From Pseudoalteromonas shioyasakiensis (GTDB lineage Bacteria; Pseudomonadota; Gammaproteobacteria; Enterobacterales; Alteromonadaceae), in NCBI RefSeq assembly GCF_001550135.1, contig NZ_LRUE01000022.1, positions 124,001-188,000 of the forward strand: a stretch of 64,000 nucleotides of DNA. The letters are read 5' to 3'. The notes beneath the pieces are model-generated. The model saw only the letters and a program-made list of their open reading frames with translations. It was not told the origin of the DNA and did not search any database. Of this stretch, positions 39,865 to 46,615 are shown one piece after another (the stretch's first letter is position 1; each line of letters opens with the position of its first letter). Made by a program: the position numbers and the translations under genes.

Positions 39865-40992
39865 CTATCGCGTTAATAATAGTGATAAGTCATTTTCAAT
39901 TTCTTTAAAGGCTGCTTTAACCCCTTTTACTGACTCCTCTCGAGCCACTGAGTTTTGAATGGTTTCATCGACCTTTTGATAGATGAACACCTCTTGGTCT
40001 TCATCTAAGCCCATGGTCGGTATGCGACTTTCTAAGTCTTCTTGAAGCCGCTTAAATACAGCTTCGTTATTGATACGGTTTTCATTTAAAAGCTCAATCA
40101 AACCTGTAAATTTGCTGTGCACCTTACTTACAGCATCATTTAACTGTTGCTGCTGCTGAAGTAGCTCTTTTTTAGTGAGAATCGCTTTAAGCTGCTGCTC
40201 TGTAACACTGACTAAAAAGCAAATATGATCTCGAATTCGACCATGCTTATCGGGGTCTTGCCCAGGCATATTTAAGATAAGCAAACTGATCATTTCATAG
40301 TTTACTAAAATCCGATTTGAGAACTCGTGCAATCGACCTTTGCTTTTCAGCATTTCAAACAGCTCGATCACAATCGGCGAGCACACACCCGACACAGAGA
40401 AATGTAATACTTCGTTATCTAATCTAAACTCCACATTGCTTTGTAAATCAAATGCACCTAAACAGTTTAAAAAGGCTTTGCCGAGTTCATGTTCGTTATC
40501 TATTGAACCTATATGCTCAATATAATTAACAATTTGTCCCATTTCACTGCTGTTTGCCATCGCATTAAATGCCGTTGACGTAGCATCTTCAACTTGTTGT
40601 TCTAGCGATTCCTTTTCAATTAGCACTTGATTCAAATGTTGTAACTTAAGCTTGAGCTCATTATGGCTAAATGGTTTAACAATGTAGTCTTCTGCACCAA
40701 CAGAATAACCTTCCATGCGCTCCTCAACGGTGCCTCTGGCTGAGACAAACATCACAATAATTTTTTGCGTATTGGGGTTTTCTTTGAGCTTACGACAGAC
40801 ATCGTAACCACTCATTTGTGGCATGCTCACATCGAGTAAAATCACTTGAGGGTCGAACTCTTCAACGACTTCTAAGCATTCTGGGCCGCTATTAACCATT
40901 TTCAGCTCAAAATCGAGATCCTCAAGGATCTCTTCAATAATTTCTAAATTAAATGGTTCATCATCAACCGCTAAAATACGTTTCAAGGCCAT
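39865..40992 (-). CDS. response regulator with receiver and unusual C-terminal domain
   Basis: 375 residues. The N-terminal receiver (1-120) has the acidic pair DD (10-11), the phospho-Asp D54 (ILLDVSMPQMSGYD) and the switch Lys K106 (VKPF). The remaining 250 residues are not a DNA-binding, GGDEF or other common output domain: a coiled coil (about 125-150), a compact alpha/beta stretch (LQSNVEFRLDNEVLHFSVSG; ILVNYEMISLLILNMPGQDP), and a second coiled coil (TKKELLQQQQQLNDAV). It is the second gene of an operon with the histidine kinase at 41012-43003, 19 bases apart, and is probably its partner. Confidence 0.85.
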   Translation of the reverse strand: MALKRILAVDDEPFNLEIIEEILEDLDFELKMVNSGPECLEVVEEFDPQVILLDVSMPQMSGYDVCRKLKENPNTQKIIVMFVSARGTVEERMEGYSVGAEDYIVKPFSHNELKLKLQHLNQVLIEKESLEQQVEDATSTAFNAMANSSEMGQIVNYIEHIGSIDNEHELGKAFLNCLGAFDLQSNVEFRLDNEVLHFSVSGVCSPIVIELFEMLKSKGRLHEFSNRILVNYEMISLLILNMPGQDPDKHGRIRDHICFLVSVTEQQLKAILTKKELLQQQQQLNDAVSKVHSKFTGLIELLNENRINNEAVFKRLQEDLESRIPTMGLDEDQEVFIYQKVDETIQNSVAREESVKGVKAAFKEIENDLSLLLTR

Positions 40993-41011
40993 GATTATCT
41001 CTTCCGTTTTA

Positions 41012-43003
41012 TTAATTCATCGATATAGACTGTTGTTCATTTGCCAAGTGTTGCGGCAAGTCTATTTCTAAGGGCAGCCGTACCAAAATAGTGGCCCCCC
41101 CGTACTCATTATTACTTGCCGAAATAGTGCCTTGATGTAAGGCTACAAATTCCCGACAAATAGCTAATCCAAGCCCAGTGCCTCCCGCACCACTGTTGGT
41201 TTTACTGCTTTGCTCAAACTTAGCAAAAATCTTTTCAAGCTCTTGTTCAGGGATCCCTATTCCGCGGTCAATAACAGCGATTTCGGCCATCTGCTCATTC
41301 ACCGCTAAACTAATATCAATTTCGCTATTCGGCTCACTAAACTTCAGTGCATTACCGATCAAGTTACGCATAATTTGATTAATTTGTTCTTCGTCGCACT
41401 CAAGCACAATGCCTTGTTCAAAACCTATAGGCCGAATAGCAATACTTTTTTCAAGGGCTGTGCCCGACACATCATCAATGCTGGTTTTTATAATATTGCT
41501 TAAGTTATGCTTTTGCGGATTGAACGGGAATTTCCCGACATCGAGCTTTGATAGATCGAGTAAGTTATTTAGCAGCGATAATAATCGCTCACCACTTTGC
41601 TCAATTCTAGATAGATACTTGTTTAACTTGTCTTTACTTAAATCGTCATTAGCAACCTTATCAAGCCCAAAGCGAGCAAAGCTTAAAATAGAATGCATAG
41701 GTGTTCTAAGTTCATGAGACATGTTCGCTAAAAACTCAGATTTACTATGATTTGCCGCTTCTGCCACATTTTTAGCATGCTCTAACTGAGCAGTACGGGC
41801 TTTGACCTCTTCTTCAAGCAAATCTTTAGCTTCAACGAGTAAATCTTCTTTCTCTTTAAGATGTGTAACGTTCTTAAAGATCACCGCTAGCGCAATTTCT
41901 CCGTGGTGGTCGATTTCGTTAAACGAGCCAACTAAAGGCACCTCACTGCCATTTTTCTTGAGTAGTCGTAAGTCACAACTAAATTGTCGGTTTTTACTTA
42001 AAGTCGCAATCTTATCTTTGATGCGCTCAGTTGATGCCACATCAAAAAATTCAAAAACAGAGCAATTCTCAAATTCTTTCAGCGGCTTTTCAAACAGCTG
42101 CTCGCAGGCGTCGTTAGTTTCTATAACCTTACCACCACGCTCAAATAGAATAATGGCATCGGGTGTATGCTTAAAAATGACCCGTAATAAGCTGTCTTTT
42201 TCAATGAGTGCATCAACTGTATTTTGCAAACGCTCTACTAATTCAGTGTTATGACGCCTTAATAGTTCTGTCTGCCAAAGTTTATGTACTGATTGCAGCA
42301 GACTATTATCATCAATCGGCTTGATGAGCACATCTTCTACCCCTTGACGAATAGCTGCTACCATCGAGACTTGATCTGGCTTAGAGGTATAAAGTAAACA
42401 ACGACTATTAGGCTGACATGTTTTGAGCTTATTAAAGAGCTCAAGCCCTGTGCCATCAGTAAAAGTAAAATCACTAATGAGTAAATCAATGCTCTGTTCT
42501 TTAATAACATCCACAGCAGATGCAGTATTATCAGCTGTGAAGGTTTTAATATGTGCCCCTTTGAGGTTTAGGGCTATTTGCGCCAAACGTTCAGCACAGT
42601 GATCGACAAGTAACACGGTAGGAAGTTGAAGAATATTATCGCTGTCGAGCTCAAGTACCCCTTCTAATAAAGAGCTAATCTCTTTATTTGCAAAGAAGGG
42701 GTAAATCACCACAGCATTAGGTAATAGGCGATTTACTTCACTAAAATGCTCTAGTAAATCACTACGCTGCGCTTTAGGCGCTAACAGCAAGAAATGCTCT
42801 TGTGAGAACACTCCCATTAGCGTTTTAATAACAGTGGTTGGCACACCATGAGAAGCTGCAACAAGATCAAAGTCTTGCTCTAAAACAGCATCATCAACCA
42901 TTGCAAAATGTAATAGCTCAACTCGACAGCCAATAAGCTCTAGCAGCACCTTGACCCGCATTGCTAAAACACTATTGCTATCAACAATCAATATTCTTCG
43001 CAC
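41012..43003 (-). CDS. histidine kinase with two N-terminal receiver-like domains and PAS
   Basis: 663 residues without TM helices, so cytosolic. Domain order: receiver-like domain 1 (1-115) in which the phospho-Asp position reads DLVAASHG and the Asp is absent; receiver 2 (about 128-240) with D178 (LLISDFTF) and K228 (LIKP) kept; PAS (268-382); HisKA with H430 (NMSHELRTPMH); HATPase with N-box (IMRNLIGNALKFSEP), DRGIGIP and GGTGLGLAICREF. It passes phosphate to a receiver, probably the adjacent regulator. The first receiver may be a pseudo-receiver that dimerises or binds a partner. Confidence 0.9.
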   Translation of the reverse strand: MRRILIVDSNSVLAMRVKVLLELIGCRVELLHFAMVDDAVLEQDFDLVAASHGVPTTVIKTLMGVFSQEHFLLLAPKAQRSDLLEHFSEVNRLLPNAVVIYPFFANKEISSLLEGVLELDSDNILQLPTVLLVDHCAERLAQIALNLKGAHIKTFTADNTASAVDVIKEQSIDLLISDFTFTDGTGLELFNKLKTCQPNSRCLLYTSKPDQVSMVAAIRQGVEDVLIKPIDDNSLLQSVHKLWQTELLRRHNTELVERLQNTVDALIEKDSLLRVIFKHTPDAIILFERGGKVIETNDACEQLFEKPLKEFENCSVFEFFDVASTERIKDKIATLSKNRQFSCDLRLLKKNGSEVPLVGSFNEIDHHGEIALAVIFKNVTHLKEKEDLLVEAKDLLEEEVKARTAQLEHAKNVAEAANHSKSEFLANMSHELRTPMHSILSFARFGLDKVANDDLSKDKLNKYLSRIEQSGERLLSLLNNLLDLSKLDVGKFPFNPQKHNLSNIIKTSIDDVSGTALEKSIAIRPIGFEQGIVLECDEEQINQIMRNLIGNALKFSEPNSEIDISLAVNEQMAEIAVIDRGIGIPEQELEKIFAKFEQSSKTNSGAGGTGLGLAICREFVALHQGTISASNNEYGGATILVRLPLEIDLPQHLANEQQSISMN

Positions 43004-43104
43004 AGTAGACTAGACTCGCTTAATAATAAATACCTATTTTAGCGTAGCCTAAAATCGCAATGGGTCACAATTTGTACCGCATTTTTTATTAGCTTTTTAG
43101 CTAA

Positions 43105-43596
43105 TTAACTGTCTAAACGCTTACCTAAAATAGTAAGGCTATAGGCTTTATCATCCATGATCGCAATCTCAGGAAGCTCTCCCCAGACCTTGTAATCAAA
43201 GCGATTAAACAGTTTTATGCTCGGTAGGTTATGGCTAAAGATAAAAGCTAATAACACCTTGATATCAAGTGTTTTTGCATGCTGTTCTGAAAATGTAAGC
43301 AATTGTTTACCTAGCCCCTTCCCTTGAGCTTGCTGGGTGATGTAAATACTAATTTCAACGGTACCATCATAGGCAGGTCGGCCATAAAATGACTTATAAC
43401 TCAGCCAAGCAAGCACTTTACCTTGTTGCTCAAAAACAAAGATAGGTCTTTTCTCTGTATGGCTATCAAACCAAGCTTGTTTGTCTGCAACCGATACCTC
43501 TTCTGTATCTGCAGTTACCATACGACCAGGGATGGTCTCGTTATAAATAGCGACTATGTCAGTTAAATCGGTTTGTGTTGCTTTGCGAATCGTCAT
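43105..43596 (-). CDS. GNAT acetyltransferase, phosphinothricin N-acetyltransferase-like
   Basis: 163 residues with the GNAT fold. Seen: TIRKATQTDLTDIVAIYNET at the N-terminus, YDGTVEISIYITQQAQGKGL leading into the acetyl-CoA loop (QGKGLGKQLL), and FSHNLPSIKLFNRFDY near the end. The region resembles PAT/Bar-type N-acetyltransferases. It would acetylate an amine; the true substrate in this organism is unknown and need not be phosphinothricin. It is a single gene, divergent from the glutathione peroxidase with a 75-base gap. Confidence 0.82.
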   Translation of the reverse strand: MTIRKATQTDLTDIVAIYNETIPGRMVTADTEEVSVADKQAWFDSHTEKRPIFVFEQQGKVLAWLSYKSFYGRPAYDGTVEISIYITQQAQGKGLGKQLLTFSEQHAKTLDIKVLLAFIFSHNLPSIKLFNRFDYKVWGELPEIAIMDDKAYSLTILGKRLDS

Positions 43597-43671
43597 AAAT
43601 AGCTGAAATTAAATGATCACTTTGCTGCATATTAGCGTATATTCATCACAAATAACTAGCGGGAAATAACT

Positions 43672-44247
43672 ATGTATAAATATGCTTTGTTACTTGCAGC
43701 AGGCCTAATAACAACCAACCTTGCAGCACAAACTACTGAGGCTACGCCAGCTGCTAAAGCAAGCAGCCAATGTGATGATTTTACCAATGTCACTATGAGA
43801 AAGTTACGCTCAAAAGAGTCAATTAACTTCTGCGAATTCAAAGACAAACCACTCCTAATAGTCAATACAGCTAGTAATTGTGGTTTTACCGGCCAGTTTG
43901 AAGGCTTAGAGGCTATTCATAAAGAATATAAAGACCAAGGCTTGGTCGTATTAGGATTTCCATCAGATGACTTTTTCCAAGAAGAAGACGATGAAAAAGA
44001 CACTGCAAAAGTATGTTTCATCAATTATGGCGTAACCTTTAATATGCTTGCTACCAGTGCCGTTCGCGGTAGCGATGCAAACCCGATATTCAAACACCTA
44101 AACGAAGCAACTAGCTCACCTAACTGGAACTTTTACAAATATTTAGTGTCTGCTGACCGTAAGACAGTGCAGCGCTTTAATAGTAAAACTAAGCCACAAT
44201 CGCAAACTTTACGCGATGCAATTGAAGCTGAGCTAACTGCAAAATAA
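43672..44247 (+). CDS. exported glutathione peroxidase-family protein
   Basis: 191 residues with an N-terminal signal peptide (1-20, ending NLAA), so probably periplasmic. The catalytic Cys lies in TASNCGFTGQF (Cys rather than selenocysteine), the Gln of the tetrad in FPSDDFFQEEDD, and Trp-Asn in SPNWNFYKYLV. The usual CNQFG segment is changed to SDDFF and is followed by an unusual acidic run. It likely reduces peroxides with thioredoxin-type rather than glutathione partners, which is inference. GGGA precedes the ATG. Single gene, followed by ppiC 72 bases on. Confidence 0.87.
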   Translation: MYKYALLLAAGLITTNLAAQTTEATPAAKASSQCDDFTNVTMRKLRSKESINFCEFKDKPLLIVNTASNCGFTGQFEGLEAIHKEYKDQGLVVLGFPSDDFFQEEDDEKDTAKVCFINYGVTFNMLATSAVRGSDANPIFKHLNEATSSPNWNFYKYLVSADRKTVQRFNSKTKPQSQTLRDAIEAELTAK

Positions 44248-44319
44248 ATTTAATTTTTCGTTCGGTAAATATTGAACTAAACTAGTAATTTAATACTAAA
44301 ACACACATTAGGAGATGTT

Positions 44320-44601
44320 ATGGCAGTAGCCAGTGCAAGACACATTCTCGTAGACAGTGAAGCTCACTGTTTAGATTTAAAACAGCAAATTGAGCAAGGA
44401 GCTGACTTTGCAGAGCTTGCTCGTGCTCATTCTAATTGCCCATCAGGTCAAGATGGTGGTGCATTAGGTGAGTTTGGCCCTGGCATGATGGTTCCAGAAT
44501 TCGACAAAGTCGTATTCTCTGCACCAATTAACCAAGTACAAGGCCCAGTGCAAACCCAGTTTGGTTATCATCTTCTAGAAGTAACAAGCCGTACTGACTA
44601 A
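44320..44601 (+). CDS. ppiC: peptidyl-prolyl cis-trans isomerase C (parvulin)
   Basis: A 93-residue single-domain parvulin, the same length as E. coli PpiC. Motifs: ASARHILVDSEA at the N-terminus, FAELARAHSNCPSGQDGGAL in the middle, GEFGPGMMVPEFD and TQFGYHLLEVTSR at the end. There is no signal peptide; it is cytosolic and speeds proline isomerisation in folding proteins. GGAG lies before the ATG. A terminator follows. Confidence 0.96.
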   Translation: MAVASARHILVDSEAHCLDLKQQIEQGADFAELARAHSNCPSGQDGGALGEFGPGMMVPEFDKVVFSAPINQVQGPVQTQFGYHLLEVTSRTD

Positions 44602-44617
44602 TTAACAAATTGATTTC

Positions 44618-44646
44618 AAAAAGCCGCTTCACAGCGGCTTTTTTTT
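44618..44646 (+). terminator. Rho-independent terminator of ppiC
   Basis: AAGCCGCT (44621-44628) pairs with AGCGGCTT (44633-44640) around a 4-nt loop, followed by eight T. Confidence 0.9.
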
Positions 44647-44661
44647 GCAAAGGATACCATC

Positions 44662-45240
44662 ATGCAATTACTAGGCTCTACTACCTCACCTTTTGTGCGC
44701 CGTATTCGGATTTGGGCGGAACTTAATAACCTACCTATTGATTTTATTAATTTGGATATTTTCTCTGAGCAAGACAGACAAACCATGATTGCTCATAACC
44801 CTGCCAGAAAAATTCCTGTATTAATCGACCATGATTTTACCTTATGTGATTCCAACTCCATTATTCGCTACCTGCTCGAGAAAGCTGATCAGCCGTTACT
44901 TAGCTGGCAGCAAGAGAACTACTTAACCATTATCAATGCCTGCAATGATTCACTGGTAGAAATTTTACTTTGTCAGCGTTCAGGGTTTGATACCAACAGC
45001 GACAAACTATTTTTTAATTTACAGAATGAACGAATTGTTGAAACATTAGCCTATTTGAATACTCATTTATCGGAGCCAGTATTTAAAAGCTGTGAATACC
45101 TCAACATCAGTTTATACTGCTTGCTAGATTGGATCCGCTTCCGCGAATTAACTGATTTTAGCCAACTAGAAAACTTAGTTGATTTTTATCATAAATTCGC
45201 CGATAAAGCGGCGGTACAACAAACAGATCCACGAATATAA
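44662..45240 (+). CDS. glutathione S-transferase-like protein
   Basis: 192 residues. The N-terminal thioredoxin-fold domain is clear: MQLLGSTTSPFVRRIRIWAE (with Ser in the usual catalytic position), NPARKIPVLIDHDF (cis-Pro) and LCDSNSIIRYLLEK (glutathione-binding). The helical C-terminal domain is shorter than usual. It may conjugate glutathione or act as a non-enzymatic binding protein. It lies after the ppiC terminator and 17 bases before the DUF2750 gene, with which it likely shares a message. Confidence 0.85.
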   Translation: MQLLGSTTSPFVRRIRIWAELNNLPIDFINLDIFSEQDRQTMIAHNPARKIPVLIDHDFTLCDSNSIIRYLLEKADQPLLSWQQENYLTIINACNDSLVEILLCQRSGFDTNSDKLFFNLQNERIVETLAYLNTHLSEPVFKSCEYLNISLYCLLDWIRFRELTDFSQLENLVDFYHKFADKAAVQQTDPRI

Positions 45241-45257
45241 AGATAAGGGTTACGCAA

Positions 45258-45608
45258 ATGAGCGATATCGAAATTGAATCAGAATTAGTTAGCTTTGTAG
45301 AAAAAGTTCGTTTGAACGAATCTATGTGGGCACTGGGTGCCGAAGATGGTGGTTTTGTTGTCTGTGAATCAAACCAATTTAGCGACACAGATGTGCTATT
45401 ACTTTGGGGTACTGAAGACGCTGCAAAAGCACAATGTAAAGATGAGTGGCAAGACTATACCCCTGTTGAAATTGGCCTAGACGAATTTCTTGATGAGTGG
45501 GTTGAAGACCTTAACGAAGATGATGCGCTTGTTGGTTTAAACTGGAACGATGATCAAGTATGCGTTGAAATCGAACCGGTTGGTTTAGCTAAAGCTCTTT
45601 GCGATTAA
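45258..45608 (+). CDS. DUF2750 protein
   Basis: 116 residues, strongly acidic. The DUF2750 pattern is seen: FVEKVRLNESMWALGAEDGG at the start, VLLLWGTEDAAKAQCKDEW in the middle and an acidic middle-to-end with GLDEFLDEWV and WNDDQVCVEIEP. Function unknown; cytosolic. It follows the GST gene closely and its stop lies inside a perfect 16-bp palindrome. Confidence 0.85.
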   Translation: MSDIEIESELVSFVEKVRLNESMWALGAEDGGFVVCESNQFSDTDVLLLWGTEDAAKAQCKDEWQDYTPVEIGLDEFLDEWVEDLNEDDALVGLNWNDDQVCVEIEPVGLAKALCD

Positions 45609-45627
45609 TCGCAACCCTTAAGCTTAT

Positions 45628-45662
45628 AACGACACGGCCGTATTTATGGCAGTGTCGTTTAG
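45628..45662 (+). terminator. terminator-like hairpin after the DUF2750 gene
   Basis: AACGACAC (45628-45635) pairs with GTGTCGTT (45652-45659), extended by an inner GCC/GGC. The T-run after it is short, so termination is plausible but not textbook. The rest of the 217-base gap up to 45826 holds no convincing gene. Confidence 0.5.
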
Positions 45663-45825
45663 CTGGAAACTTGATACTTATATTGATTTTAACAATAGAA
45701 CCACTATTACTTGCAATCAATGCCTTGCCTAAATCGCTTTTAATTCCAACTGAAGCTCGCATCTTGAGGTGGTTTGGGTATATCAGTTATACTCTTCGAC
45801 ACATCTTTATTATCAAGGTATTAGG

Positions 45826-46503
45826 TTGAAGTCCCATCTTGGTCGTAGGCCCTTTTCGGCCATGGAATTACATACCCTGTATAATGGTTACATTTATGGT
45901 GATCAGCGTTTAGCACGTGAACAAGCTAAGCATTGGCACTTTTGGCTGCCTTTATTTGCTTATTACACCGGTGCCTACAGCGATGAAATTGGCCATTTAA
46001 CCCTTGATAATATTGTCACCCTTGATGGAATTCGCTGCTTTGATTTTCATACACATGGCAAGATAAAACCCCGCTATGTGCCTATCCACAATGCATTACT
46101 CGATGCAGGACTTGACCAATACTTAGGCTATTTAAATGAGCAAAATCAGCAACGACTGATGTTTGATTTACCCGCTAAATCTGGTCGCTACAGCGAAAAA
46201 GTACGTATTTGGTTTTCGGGTGAAGGTGAACGCGCTGGTTATTTACAAAAGTGCGCTATTCCTACTGTTGATCAGCAAGGTATGAAAACCGCGATAAGCA
46301 GCTTACGGCTCAACTTTGAACAACAAGTGCGAATTCATGCACTGCAAGCCAACTGCAAAGACGCCTTTAACTACTTGCTTGGTTTTAAAGATTTCAACGA
46401 GCAACGCTTTGCTGATATGCAGTTATTAAATACCGTGCTGCAAAACATACGACAAATAAACCCGCAACTGCATTGGCAGCGTTTCATTGACCGCCATAAT
46501 TAA
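45826..46503 (+). CDS. degenerate tyrosine-recombinase-fold protein
   Basis: 225 residues from TTG 45826 (AAGG seven bases before); GTG 45769 or ATG 45862 are also possible. The body matches the catalytic domain of a group of phage-type integrases: RRPFSAMELHTLYNGYIYG, WLPLFAYYTGAYSDEIGHLT, then IRCFDFHTHGKIKPRYVPIH. In active members the second segment reads TGARLNEI; here the catalytic Arg is Tyr. The box HSFRHT aligns with SSLRLN, keeping Arg only, and LLGH aligns with LLGF. So it probably cannot cut DNA. It is an intact frame, not a broken one, standing alone with no att sites or other mobile genes seen. Confidence 0.6.
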   Translation: MKSHLGRRPFSAMELHTLYNGYIYGDQRLAREQAKHWHFWLPLFAYYTGAYSDEIGHLTLDNIVTLDGIRCFDFHTHGKIKPRYVPIHNALLDAGLDQYLGYLNEQNQQRLMFDLPAKSGRYSEKVRIWFSGEGERAGYLQKCAIPTVDQQGMKTAISSLRLNFEQQVRIHALQANCKDAFNYLLGFKDFNEQRFADMQLLNTVLQNIRQINPQLHWQRFIDRHN

Positions 46504-46615
46504 CTGACAAACTTTGTTACTAACTATTTATTACTGTTCAAATTAAAACCTGATAGCATGGTGATTCGCCCCTCATAGCAGGTGCCTTTCTAACAACAAA
46601 AAATCAGGGATACTT

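Noticed and set aside
43089..43104. Hairpin TTAGCT-TTTT-AGCTAA after the acetyltransferase gene
   Set aside because: It lies just past the stop but is followed by an A-run on the minus strand, not T, so it is not reported as a terminator.
45599..45829. 76-codon plus-strand frame between DUF2750 and the recombinase-like gene
   Set aside because: It starts inside the DUF2750 gene and a palindrome, is interrupted by a terminator-like hairpin, and its sequence has no recognisable feature.
45769..46503. Prophage or integrative element marked by the recombinase-like gene
   Set aside because: No tRNA, direct repeats, excisionase or cargo genes are seen around it, and catalytic residues are missing.
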